From Kiloniellales bacterium (GTDB taxonomy: Bacteria > Pseudomonadota > Alphaproteobacteria > Kiloniellales > JAKSDN01): a stretch of 57,799 nt of DNA. Each line of letters opens with the position of its first letter. Positions within the stretch are counted from its first letter, which is position 1. Shown here in pieces: positions 33,144-40,765 of this stretch. The notes under the pieces were generated by a model. The model had not been told where the DNA came from, did no database searches, and saw only the letters and a program-made list of their open reading frames with translations. The translations under genes and the position numbers were made by a program. The DNA is taken from positions 1 to 57,799 of the forward strand of contig JANQLT010000026.1 in NCBI GenBank assembly GCA_028280455.1, in the 5' to 3' direction.

Positions 33144-34004
33144 TCACGGGGTCTTGCCTTCGTCGCCCAGGGCCTCCGGGCGCCAGGCGCTGAGGTCGCG
33201 GCCGAGCAGCTCTTCCAAGCCGGCCAGCTCCTCCTCGATCGGCACGCTCAGCGCCTTGGCCGCGGCCAGGGCCTCGCGCTTGTCCTGCCTATCGACCGAG
33301 CGTCCGTAGGCCAGGCTCAGGAAGGGCTCGCGCTTCAGCAGGTTGACCAGGGAATGGGCGCCGCAGCGCCGCAGCAGCTTGACGCCGCCGACCGCCAAGC
33401 GGGCCAGGCCGCTCGAGCGCGGCTTGCGGGCGGCGTTCACGCGGTGCGCCCTGAGGTCGGCGCTCGGCAGCGCCACGGGGATCGCCAGGGCCTCGCACAT
33501 CTCGGTACAGAAGCCGTCCAGGTCGCGGACCATGTCGTCGTGCAGCAGCACGGTCAGCTTGCTCTTGTCGATCAGCGCCATCCAGAACTTCAGCCGGGCC
33601 AGGTCGCCGTCGGTTCGGCGCAGCTTGTCGTGGCGCTGGGCGGCGGCGGCGAAGTCGCCTTCGATGCGACCGGTGCTGAGCGAATGGAAGTAGGTCGAGA
33701 CCATGCGCTCGATCGGGTTGCGCAAGGTGACCACGATCTTCGCCTCCGGCAGGTCGGCCGCCAGCCGCGCCGCGGCCTTGGGCCGGCCGAACAGGGTCGG
33801 CGCGAAGTCGACGCAGATCGTTTGTCCCGCGCTGGCCACGAAGTGGCTCCCGTACCAACCGAGTCCGCGCTCGTATTGCCGGTCGAAGAAGAACAGCTCC
33901 TTGACGTCGCGCGAGACGCAGACGTCCTCGCGCGCCCGGAAATACTCGTAGAGCCAGGAGGTGCCGCTCTTCGGCGGGCCGACGAAGACGATGGTCGGAA
34001 GCAT
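33144..34004 (-). CDS. PAPS-dependent sulfotransferase
   Basis: 286 aa from ATG 34004, behind GGAG. The longer frame to 34163 lacks a ribosome site and runs through the hemerythrin regulatory region. The PAPS 5'-phosphosulfate loop is VFVGPPKSGTSWLYEYF, and the 3'-phosphate site is VTLRNPIERMVSTYFHS, both near ideal. It should move sulfate from PAPS to a hydroxyl or amine. The small size and lack of a signal peptide or membrane segment suggest a cytosolic sulfotransferase acting on a lipid, metabolite or sugar. The adjacent APS kinase fusion would supply PAPS. It is probably co-transcribed with the PaaK/CapK-like ligase. Confidence 0.92.
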   Translation of the reverse strand: MLPTIVFVGPPKSGTSWLYEYFRAREDVCVSRDVKELFFFDRQYERGLGWYGSHFVASAGQTICVDFAPTLFGRPKAAARLAADLPEAKIVVTLRNPIERMVSTYFHSLSTGRIEGDFAAAAQRHDKLRRTDGDLARLKFWMALIDKSKLTVLLHDDMVRDLDGFCTEMCEALAIPVALPSADLRAHRVNAARKPRSSGLARLAVGGVKLLRRCGAHSLVNLLKREPFLSLAYGRSVDRQDKREALAAAKALSVPIEEELAGLEELLGRDLSAWRPEALGDEGKTP

Positions 34005-34162
34005 GGCTCCGCTCGGGTCCGGGATCGCCGCAAGGTGGCGTCCGGCGCGATCAAAGCCCTCGACTCGGCGATAGGCAAGGGCGATTGGGCCCGGGGGACT
34101 GGGCCTGGGGATCGGGTTGGGCGAAAGGGCTGGCCGTTCGGGCGCCCCGGGGCCGCCGCTCA

Positions 34163-34176
34163 TTGACCCAAGTCAA
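34163..34176. promoter_or_regulatory. FNR/FixK-type box upstream of bacteriohemerythrin
   Basis: TTGACCCAAGTCAA is a perfect TTGAC-N4-GTCAA dyad. Its centre lies about 42 bp before the ATG, and a weak -10 (TAGTCT, 34199-34204) lies between. An activator at -41.5 would put the transcript start at or next to the ATG, consistent with no ribosome site there. Confidence 0.55.
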
Positions 34177-34211
34177 AGCTGGCCCGAAAGGCCGTCCCTA
34201 GTCTTTCGGCC

Positions 34212-34718
34212 ATGGCAAAGACGAGCAAGCAGTCGGGCGACTCCGGGGAGCCCATCCGCTGGACGACGGCGATGAGCGTGGGCGTGCCCGAGCTCGATGA
34301 GGATCACAAGGGCCTCATCGAGGTCATCAACCTGCTGAAGCAGCATGCCGGCGCCGAGGCCGGCAGCGACGTGATCCGCCAGTGCCTGGTCTCGCTGATG
34401 CGCTACGCCCAGGTCCATTTCGGCCGGGAGGAGCGGGTCATGACCGTCTGCACCTTCCCCGGCCTGGCCCATCACCAGGAAGAGCATCGCGCCTTCGTCG
34501 ATCGCATGAAGGAGATCGACCGGCGCTTCGCCGACGATCCCGAGGGCCTCTCGGCCTTCGTCGCGGAGGAGCTTGTCGACTACCTGTCGAGCTGGCTGCG
34601 CCACCACATCCTGATCGAGGACATGGCCTATCGCAGCTTCGCCGAGCACCGCATGGCCGAGGCCCGCGAAGCCGCTCGCTCTTTCCGCACCAGCCAGGTC
34701 TGGTTCAGCGACAGCTAG
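34212..34718 (+). CDS. Bacteriohemerythrin
   Basis: A 168-aa single-domain diiron O2-binding protein. The ligand pattern is complete: His in LDEDHKGLIE, His and Glu in VHFGREERVM, His pair in HHQEEHRAF, and His plus Asp in RHHILIEDM. The N-terminal TTAMSVGVPELDEDH is typical. Roles in this family include O2 storage, delivery or sensing. There is no Shine-Dalgarno before the ATG, and an FNR/FixK-type dyad sits at about -42. Its TAG stop is the first part of family A repeat copy 3. Confidence 0.93.
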   Translation: MAKTSKQSGDSGEPIRWTTAMSVGVPELDEDHKGLIEVINLLKQHAGAEAGSDVIRQCLVSLMRYAQVHFGREERVMTVCTFPGLAHHQEEHRAFVDRMKEIDRRFADDPEGLSAFVAEELVDYLSSWLRHHILIEDMAYRSFAEHRMAEAREAARSFRTSQVWFSDS

Positions 34719-34842
34719 GGCGTTTTCCGCTGACGCGGAATCACGGCACCGGCCCGCTCCCCCTCCGGCCACCCACGGCAGTATCCTAGTGGGTGGCCGG
34801 AGGGGGAGCGGGCCGGTGCCGTCCGATCGGAAAACGCTCTAG
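34715..34842. repeat. Palindromic repeat family A, long form (copy 3)
   Basis: A 128-bp nested palindrome from CTAGGGCGTTTTCCGC to GCGATCGGAAAACGCTCTAG style ends, with inner hairpin GGCCACCCA...TGGGTGGCC. It lies inverted relative to copies 1 and 2. It starts within the last codon and the stop of the hemerythrin gene and lies between convergent genes. Confidence 0.85.
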
Positions 34843-34881
34843 GGCCGGCGAGGCGCCGCGGCAGGCCTGCTCGCGACTCGC

Positions 34882-35082
34882 TCAGAAGGGGCGCCAGAGC
34901 AAGAGGTAGACCGGCCAGGAGAGGGCGGCCATGCCGTAGTCGGCGAAGGCCACCGTACAGGCGCCGGCGTTGAACTCGCAGACCGCGAAGAAGTCGTTGA
35001 CGAAGAGCTGCCAGAACAGGCCGCCCATGGCGACGGCCAGGTAGGCGACGAGGCAGGCTCGGACACTCGGGCGAGGCAACAT
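34882..35082 (-). CDS. Small membrane protein, 66 aa
   Basis: 66 aa with two hydrophobic segments (ACLVAYLAVAMGGLFWQLFV and ADYGMAALSWPVYLLLW) joined by a loop with two Cys (CEFNAGAC). No family is recognised. ATG 35082 is the only reasonable start. It converges on the hemerythrin gene through the family A palindrome. Hydrophobic periodicity and GC-rich third positions support coding. Confidence 0.6.
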   Translation of the reverse strand: MLPRPSVRACLVAYLAVAMGGLFWQLFVNDFFAVCEFNAGACTVAFADYGMAALSWPVYLLLWRPF

Positions 35083-35242
35083 GTCCGCGACTATAGTTCA
35101 GTCGAATTGAGATGCGGTTTAGGAAGGTCTAGAAATTATTTGATCAATTCTTCAATGGCGGCGCGTTTATTCTGTAAAATTGCCGATCATAACCGGAAAA
35201 TTTGGCTGGAAGCGCGGCTTTCTGTGTCCGAGATGGGGCGCC

Positions 35243-35262
35243 GGCACGGCACGGCACGGCAC
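35243..35262 (+). repeat. GGCAC microsatellite x4 between GGCGCC ends
   Basis: Four perfect tandem GGCAC units flanked on both sides by the palindrome GGCGCC, just downstream of the 39-aa gene stop. It could fold or slip. Confidence 0.7.
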
Positions 35263-35283
35263 GGCGCCCTGGCTGCCGTGGTG

Positions 35284-35403
35284 TCAGACCAGCGCGAACC
35301 AGGCGGCCAGCAGCACGAGCGGCCAGGAGAGGATCAGGCCGGAGACGATCAGCAGGCCGTCGGCGGCGATGAGTTCGAGCGTGGCTCTGGTCGAGTTCGA
35401 CAT
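35284..35403 (-). CDS. 39-aa single-pass membrane microprotein
   Basis: A 39-codon frame starting MSNSTRATLELI with one membrane helix (GLLIVSGLILSWPLVLLAAW) and ending in WFALV. The ATG at 35403 is preceded by AAGGAGGG with a 4-base spacer, one of the best ribosome sites in the window; that is the main reason to call it real. The N-terminus is polar with an Asp before the helix, so it is probably N-in. No family is recognised. Small size and lack of charge after the helix suggest a regulatory or accessory membrane peptide. Confidence 0.6.
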   Translation of the reverse strand: MSNSTRATLELIAADGLLIVSGLILSWPLVLLAAWFALV

Positions 35404-35575
35404 GGGACCCTCCTTGTTTCGTTGTCAAGGAAGGTAAGGTCGGCGCCGCCGATTCCGAGTGACGGTCATCACAAAGCCGTTTGCGGCGGCTTCTCCCCCC
35501 TTTTCCCCTGGGCCGCCGCTTCCCTGATAAGGCAGGGGCGAAAAGCCCTTGTCGGCTTGCCCTATGTGGTATTTC

Positions 35576-35836
35576 ATGCGGCTAGAGACGCCACATATTG
35601 TGGATAAAGCTGGGGGCAAAGCGGTGGATAGACTGAAAAAAACCAGCGATAGCGACTTCGTAAGCCCCTACCTGCGGACCCCCCTGCGGAGCTTCGAGGA
35701 GGCCGAGCGCGCCCGCGAGCGGGCCCGCCTGCATCAGCGGCGGGGCCTGACCCTGGCCGAATGGCTGAACGATGCGCAGGCCGAGTCGCTCCCGTACGAG
35801 GAAACGCCCGTCCGGAAGCTGGCCTCCAACGGCTGA
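35576..35836 (+). CDS. Small acidic/basic cytosolic protein of unknown function
   Basis: Up to 86 aa. ATG 35576 or GTG 35624 (with GGGGG seven bases upstream) are the likely starts; the latter gives about 70 aa. SDFVSPYLRTPLRSFEEAERARERARLHQRRGLTLAEWLNDAQ looks like a helical charged protein, and the composition is not that of a random GC-rich frame. No family is recognised. The 36-kb gap that follows it up to the M23 gene (35837-36283) shows only one hairpin and a possible leader frame. Confidence 0.5.
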   Translation: MRLETPHIVDKAGGKAVDRLKKTSDSDFVSPYLRTPLRSFEEAERARERARLHQRRGLTLAEWLNDAQAESLPYEETPVRKLASNG

Positions 35837-36075
35837 CCGTTCCGCCAGGCCGCCGGCGCCCGCCATCCCGGCTGCGCCACCTGCCCCTATCACCATAGTA
35901 ATAGCGCCTCTTTCACTTGCCCTGTACTTGAGGTCTAGGGTCCTCGAGGGCGTTCGACTGGCCGCCGGTGCCGGGCGGCTGGCCCGGCCGAACGGGGCCG
36001 CCGCCGGCTGTGGCCAATCGGGGCCATTTCTGTGCTAGACCCTTGCCTCGCATAAGGCCTCTGGGTAGGCTAGCG

Positions 36076-36111
36076 CCACCTTGAGGGGCCGGTACGGGGG
36101 TCTCGAGGTGG
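36076..36111. promoter_or_regulatory. Hairpin in the M23 gene upstream region
   Basis: CCACCTTGAG / CTCGAGGTGG, a 10-bp stem with one wobble and a 16-nt GC-rich loop, about 170 bp before the M23 peptidase gene. Otherwise I see nothing in 35837-36250. Confidence 0.4.
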
Positions 36112-36264
36112 GGCAGTGCTCGGCGCCAGGCAAAGCGCCGTTTGGGAGGGGTTCCAGTCTTTACCCATCTGAAACCAAAAAACTTGAGAGTCAGGGCCAG
36201 CTTCAGGCGCTTAACCACTAGTTCCAAAGTGGATAGCGCGGTCGCTGGATGTTACCGGAGGGAC

Positions 36265-36309
36265 ATGGGGGACAGACGCGGATATGATTTCGGCTATGAA
36301 GAAGTCTAG
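36265..36309 (+). CDS. Possible 14-codon leader frame overlapping the M23 start
   Basis: ATG 36265 has a good ribosome site (CGGAGGG, 36256-36262) and reads 14 codons to TAG at 36307-36309. It overlaps the M23 start in another frame by 26 bases. No equal ribosome site exists for the M23 ATG, so coupled reinitiation is possible. Confidence 0.3.
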   Translation: MGDRRGYDFGYEEV

Positions 36310-38197
36310 ACGGTCAGTCTTTAGCCGGCTCTTCGTCGAGCGCGAACTGATCCTGAGGACGGAAGGCAAGGTCCGCTACTTGCGGGTCTCCCGGCAGCTC
36401 CAAGGCCTGGCCGGGGTTGCCTCCGTGGCGGCGATCGGCTGGTTCGCCTACACCAGCTCCACCTATATGTTCTATGCCGAGACCATCGCCTCCAAGGAAC
36501 AGGAGATCGAGCAGCATCGGCTGGCCTATGTCGATCTGTTGTCCGAGATCGGCGATCCCGACGGCGAGATCCGGCGGATCCAAGACTATCTGGACGGCGA
36601 TGCCCGGCTGGTCGCGACGCCCGGCGAGGCGGGTCAGACCTTGGAGACGGGCGCGGGCCCGCAGGAGGCTGCGCCCGAGGCCGATGTGGCGAGCGCCGGG
36701 GCCGGCAGCGAGGCCAACGAGCGCCTGGCCCGCGTCGAGCAGGACCTCCGCGAGATGGTCGACCGCAACGTCTCGCTGCGGCTCGAGATCGCCAAGACCC
36801 GCAACAAGCTGCGCAGCACGCAAGAGGGCCGGACCGCCGCCGTCGAGGCGCGCGACGATCTGGAAGGGCGCTTGGGCGAGGTCGAGCGCAACCTGGCCGA
36901 TGTCAGCGAGGCGCGCGACCGTCTGCGCCGCGACGTCGACGAGCTGAACGACGAGTTGACGCGCTCGCGCGACGAGCGCGAGGCGCTCGCCGAGGCCGAG
37001 AACAAGCTGAACGACGAGATCGACGACCTCGAGGAGCTGATCGCCGACGCCAGCGAGCGCGAGACCGAGCTCAACGAGAAGATCGGCGAGATGGAGCGGA
37101 TCCTCGGCCAGGAAGTCGCCAAGACCGTCGATCTTTCCGCCGACAACGATGCCCAGAAAGAGGAGATCGCCGGCTTCGAGCAGCGGATGGCCGACCTGGA
37201 GCGCGAGATCGAGCAGTCGGTCGAGCACGCCACCAGCCTCAGCCTGACCATCGCCGAGCTCGAGGGCTCGCTCGAGTACTCCTTGAACCAGGCGGCACAG
37301 CTCAAGAACCAGCGGGACTACTACGAGGCCCGCGTGGTCAATCTCGAGCAGCGCATCGAGACCGCCGACCAGGCCGAGGCCGAGTACGACCGCAACATCG
37401 CCGAGCTCAAGGCGTCACTGGCGAGCGCGGCCGGCCGCAACTCCCGTCTCGAGCAGCAGCGGGACTTCTACGAGGAGCGGGTGACCGCCCTCGAGGATCG
37501 TCTCGGCGACCTGCGCGGCACGCAGGAGACCATCGTGCAGCGGCTCTCCGACCGCACCATGGTCAGCCTCGAGATGATGGAGAAGACCCTGGCCCACACC
37601 GGGCTCGATATTGGCCACCTCCTGAGCCACACGGACATCGATCCGGGCGGCTACGGCATGGGCGGTCCCTTCGTGCCGGGCGACTACATCAGCGAGACCG
37701 ACAACGGCGACGATCTGCTGGCCTCGGTGCGGGTGCTCGACATGCAGATGTCGCGCTGGGAAGCCCTGCAGGAGGTCTTCCGGCGCCTGCCGCTGGTCGC
37801 GCCGGTCGACCACTACCGTCTGACCAGCAAGTTCGGCAAGCGCGTCGATCCGATCAACGGTCGCAGCGCCTTCCACTACGGCATCGACATGGGCGCGCCG
37901 CTGCGCACCAACGTTCTCAGCACCGCGCCCGGCAAGGTCGTCTTCGCCGGCTGGCGCGGTCGCTACGGCCGGATGATCGAGATCGACCACGGTCTCGGCA
38001 TCCACACCCGTTACGGACATCTCAAGAAGATCCTCGTCAAACCGGGACAGATTGTGGGGCACAGGGAGAAGATCGGTCTCTTGGGCAGCTCAGGCCGCTC
38101 GACGGGCCCGCACGTTCACTACGAGGTACTGGTGAACGGGAAGCCTCACGATCCGTTGAAATTCTTGAAGGCAGGCAAGAATGTTTTCAAAGGGTAG
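36284..38197 (+). CDS. Membrane-anchored M23 metallopeptidase with coiled coil (DUF5930-like)
   Basis: 637 aa. A cytosolic head (LFVERELILRTEGKVRYLRVSRQLQ, DUF5930-like) precedes one membrane helix (about 45-66), a long coiled coil (about 70-430, heptads rich in Glu, Arg and Leu) and a C-terminal LytM/M23 domain (about 505-630). Zinc ligands are present: FHYGIDMG (His and Asp) and HVHYE (HxH). It should cut peptidoglycan cross-links in the periplasm. Its stop overlaps the bactofilin gene by 17 bp, matching the known LmdC-type peptidase/bactofilin pairs that shape cells. Start ATG 36284 or 36296. Confidence 0.92.
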   Translation: MISAMKKSRRSVFSRLFVERELILRTEGKVRYLRVSRQLQGLAGVASVAAIGWFAYTSSTYMFYAETIASKEQEIEQHRLAYVDLLSEIGDPDGEIRRIQDYLDGDARLVATPGEAGQTLETGAGPQEAAPEADVASAGAGSEANERLARVEQDLREMVDRNVSLRLEIAKTRNKLRSTQEGRTAAVEARDDLEGRLGEVERNLADVSEARDRLRRDVDELNDELTRSRDEREALAEAENKLNDEIDDLEELIADASERETELNEKIGEMERILGQEVAKTVDLSADNDAQKEEIAGFEQRMADLEREIEQSVEHATSLSLTIAELEGSLEYSLNQAAQLKNQRDYYEARVVNLEQRIETADQAEAEYDRNIAELKASLASAAGRNSRLEQQRDFYEERVTALEDRLGDLRGTQETIVQRLSDRTMVSLEMMEKTLAHTGLDIGHLLSHTDIDPGGYGMGGPFVPGDYISETDNGDDLLASVRVLDMQMSRWEALQEVFRRLPLVAPVDHYRLTSKFGKRVDPINGRSAFHYGIDMGAPLRTNVLSTAPGKVVFAGWRGRYGRMIEIDHGLGIHTRYGHLKKILVKPGQIVGHREKIGLLGSSGRSTGPHVHYEVLVNGKPHDPLKFLKAGKNVFKG

Positions 38198-38711
38198 CAA
38201 GCCTACGACTCCGAGTGAGCCGGCGCGCACGGCGACAAGCTCGGTGGAGACGGCTGAACCACCGGTCATGATGACGTCGGACACCGTGCCGTCGATCATC
38301 AGCAACGACCTGAAGATCGTCGGTAATCTGGAGAGTACCGGCGACATTCAGATCGACGGCACGATCCAGGGCGACATCCGCAGCCTCACCCTGACGATCG
38401 GCGAGTCCGCCCACGTCAAGGGCTCGGTCTATGCCGAGTCGGTCCGCGTTTGCGGTCACGTCAGCGGCGAGATCAAGTGCACCAACGTGATCCTCGCGAA
38501 GACGGCTCGCGTCGAGGGCGACGTGGCGCACCAGAGCCTGGCCATCGAGGCCGGTGCCTACATCGAGGGCAACATCCGGCGCCTCGAGGAGCGCAAGACC
38601 AGCGACTCCGGCTCCAAGCTCTCGGTGCTCAAGCCCGGCGACTCCAAAGGCGAGGCCGCGTCCGACACGGACAAGGGCGGCATCACCTCGGCCAAGCCCG
38701 CGACCGGCTAA
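38181..38711 (+). CDS. Bactofilin (polymer-forming cytoskeletal protein)
   Basis: 176 aa. A disordered N-terminus (about 40 residues) is followed by a right-handed beta-helix core: NLESTGDIQIDGTIQGDI, VKGSVYAESVRVCGHVSGEI, and ARVEGDVAHQSLAIEAGAYIEGN. A short polar tail completes it. It polymerises without nucleotides and positions peptidoglycan enzymes. The 17-bp overlap with the M23 gene suggests the pair is made together and interacts at the inner membrane. Confidence 0.94.
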   Translation: MFSKGSKPTTPSEPARTATSSVETAEPPVMMTSDTVPSIISNDLKIVGNLESTGDIQIDGTIQGDIRSLTLTIGESAHVKGSVYAESVRVCGHVSGEIKCTNVILAKTARVEGDVAHQSLAIEAGAYIEGNIRRLEERKTSDSGSKLSVLKPGDSKGEAASDTDKGGITSAKPATG

Positions 38712-38882
38712 GCCCCCGGACGTTCAGCCGCCGGCTGACCCCGGTCGTTCGGCAACCGGCCGACTCCTCGATTGTGAAGAGGCGGTAGGCGGCCGACGCC
38801 GCGCTCCTTCCGGCTGCTTGGCGGTCAAGGCGCCATCAATCGCTTTCGGGTGCTCGAGCGCTGTGGCGCGGGGGAGCGGGCG

Positions 38883-40565
38883 TCAGCCCGTTGCGCTGCG
38901 GGCCAGCGGGGCCGCCTCGGCCTCCGCCGAGCTAGCGTGCTGGAAGTGGTTCTCGGTCACGCCACTGGAGAACTGCGCCAGAGTCAGCGGCCGGGACAGC
39001 AGATAGCCCTGGGTGAACTCGATAGCGAGCGCGCGGACGACCGCCAAGTCCTCCTCGGTCTCGACGCCCTCGGCGACCAGCCGGCGGTCGAATGCCTTGC
39101 AGGCGTGGCAGATGGCTTCCAGGAGCTGTCTCCTGCGCGGGTCCGAGGCGATGCCGTCGATGAAGCTCCTGTCGATCTTGATGTAGTCGACCGCCAGGTT
39201 CTGCAGCAGGTTTATGGAGGAGTAGCCGGTCCCGAAGTCGTCCAGAGCGAACTGGATGCCGTCGGACTTGACCGTCTCGATGAGTTTGTTGGCTTCATCG
39301 GGGTCGTCCACGGCGGTGCTCTCGACGATCTCGAACACAACCTGTGCCGAACGAGTCAGGCCCGCATTGACGACCTCGTTGGCAAGCCGCTTGAGCTCCT
39401 TGAACTGGAAATCGACGGGCGAGATGTTGAAAGTCAGGCGCAAGCCTTCCAGTCGATTCTCCTGGATCCAGGCGGCGATCCTGCGGATCGTCATGACGGT
39501 CAAGTCGGAGATGTAGCCGTACTCCTCCGCGAGCCTGATGAAGCGCGGCGGCGCGACCGGCCCCATCGTCGGGTGCGACCAGCGCAACAGGATCTCACCG
39601 CCGACCCAGCGCCGGGTCTCGGTTTCGGCGATGGGCTGGATGTGCGGCAGAATCTGGTCCGCGAGCAGGCCCTCGTAGAACTGCGAGGCCAGGATGATGT
39701 TCTCGCGGTTCTCGTCCATCGCCGAGGCCGGACAGCGAAGGACCGTCGGGCCGCCTGGCCTGTAGCTTGCTTCCAGCGAGGCGATCTCCGCGCCGCGCAG
39801 CAGCTCGTTGACGTCGCCGGCGTCGTCGGGAAGCACCGCGTAGCCGACGCCGCCCTTGAGCTTCAGCGACAGCGAATCGACTTCGTAGGGGTAGCTGAAG
39901 ACCTGTTGAGCCAACCGCGTCAGGCTTTTCTCGAGCGCCTCGATGCCGGCGTCGCCGGTAGCCTCGACCTCACGGATGACAGCCAAGGCGTCCGTGCCGA
40001 GCTCGTAGATCGGGATTGAGTTGTCGTGCAGGTGCTTGAGCCGAAGCGCGATCTCGCGCAGGAGCAGTTCCGCAACGGAGCTGCCCAGCGCGTTCTGCAC
40101 CTTGAAGACCTCGGGTAGGCGCAGGATGTAGCAGACCAGCCGGTCGCCGCGCGTCGCGCAGCGGACTGCTTCATGTGTGGCGTCTTCGGCAAGGGCTACC
40201 CGGCTCAACTCGCCGCTCGACGCGGCAACGCGCCGTGAGCCGCGGGCATTGAGCGGGATGGCGATACCGCGGATGGTCTCGTCGGAATCGTAGAGCCGGT
40301 AGAGATGGCAGCGCGTGACCTCATCGGTCAATGGCAGATCGGCGACCATACGACCGCCCCGGTCTTTGCTGCGGGCCCAGTCCAGGAACGAATCGCTGCC
40401 GCCGACAACGCGGATGTTGTCGAGGTCCGAGATGACGACTTCACCTCGATGAACGACGCCGCTGCCGTCGCACAAGCCCGACAGGCGGAGGGCGTCTGCG
40501 GTGAACTCCCAGGGGATCAGATGGGCACTGATGAGGAGCTCGATTTCGGGCTCTTTGAAATGCAC
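38883..40565 (-). CDS. EAL phosphodiesterase with degenerate GGDEF-like domain
   Basis: 560 aa from GTG 40565 (GGGATAA upstream). The N-terminal 100-130 residues resemble a PAS-like sensor without a clear match. Residues about 130-290 look like a GGDEF domain whose signature site is gone (YELGTDALAVI region). The EAL domain (about 300-545) keeps GGEILLRW, the Asn of FNIS, VFEIVES, ALDDFGTGYSS, KIDRSFIDG, VAEGVET and TQGYLLSRP, so it should be an active c-di-GMP phosphodiesterase. The protein is soluble. It is preceded by a 200-bp gap with an AT-rich promoter-like region. Confidence 0.9.
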   Translation of the reverse strand: MHFKEPEIELLISAHLIPWEFTADALRLSGLCDGSGVVHRGEVVISDLDNIRVVGGSDSFLDWARSKDRGGRMVADLPLTDEVTRCHLYRLYDSDETIRGIAIPLNARGSRRVAASSGELSRVALAEDATHEAVRCATRGDRLVCYILRLPEVFKVQNALGSSVAELLLREIALRLKHLHDNSIPIYELGTDALAVIREVEATGDAGIEALEKSLTRLAQQVFSYPYEVDSLSLKLKGGVGYAVLPDDAGDVNELLRGAEIASLEASYRPGGPTVLRCPASAMDENRENIILASQFYEGLLADQILPHIQPIAETETRRWVGGEILLRWSHPTMGPVAPPRFIRLAEEYGYISDLTVMTIRRIAAWIQENRLEGLRLTFNISPVDFQFKELKRLANEVVNAGLTRSAQVVFEIVESTAVDDPDEANKLIETVKSDGIQFALDDFGTGYSSINLLQNLAVDYIKIDRSFIDGIASDPRRRQLLEAICHACKAFDRRLVAEGVETEEDLAVVRALAIEFTQGYLLSRPLTLAQFSSGVTENHFQHASSAEAEAAPLARSATG

Positions 40566-40581
40566 GGCTTATCCCGCCATT

Positions 40582-40595
40582 TGAGAATGATCTCA
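40582..40595. promoter_or_regulatory. Small dyad upstream of the EAL gene
   Basis: TGAGA-ATGA-TCTCA is a perfect 5-4-5 dyad 17-30 bp before the GTG start. It could be a repressor site; the regulator is unknown. Confidence 0.3.
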
Positions 40596-40765
40596 TAGGA
40601 GTAATGCAGAAACGCTGAATATATCCTTACAACTCCTGATTGCCTGAGCCGAGGCGCCCGCTGCACTTGCAGACCCAAGAAGTCGGCTGACAGCGACTTT
40701 GTCGCCCTTGATAAGGTGTTAATCGGCTGATTTATAATATGGTTTTCCGGCTTCTGCCGGCCGAT

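Noticed and set aside
35144..35428. 94-aa minus-strand frame over the 39-aa gene
   Set aside because: Arg/Pro-rich and in another frame from the one with the strong ribosome site and hydrophobic helix.
38712..38882. Intrinsic terminator after bactofilin
   Set aside because: Only short GC dyads without a U-run; not convincing.
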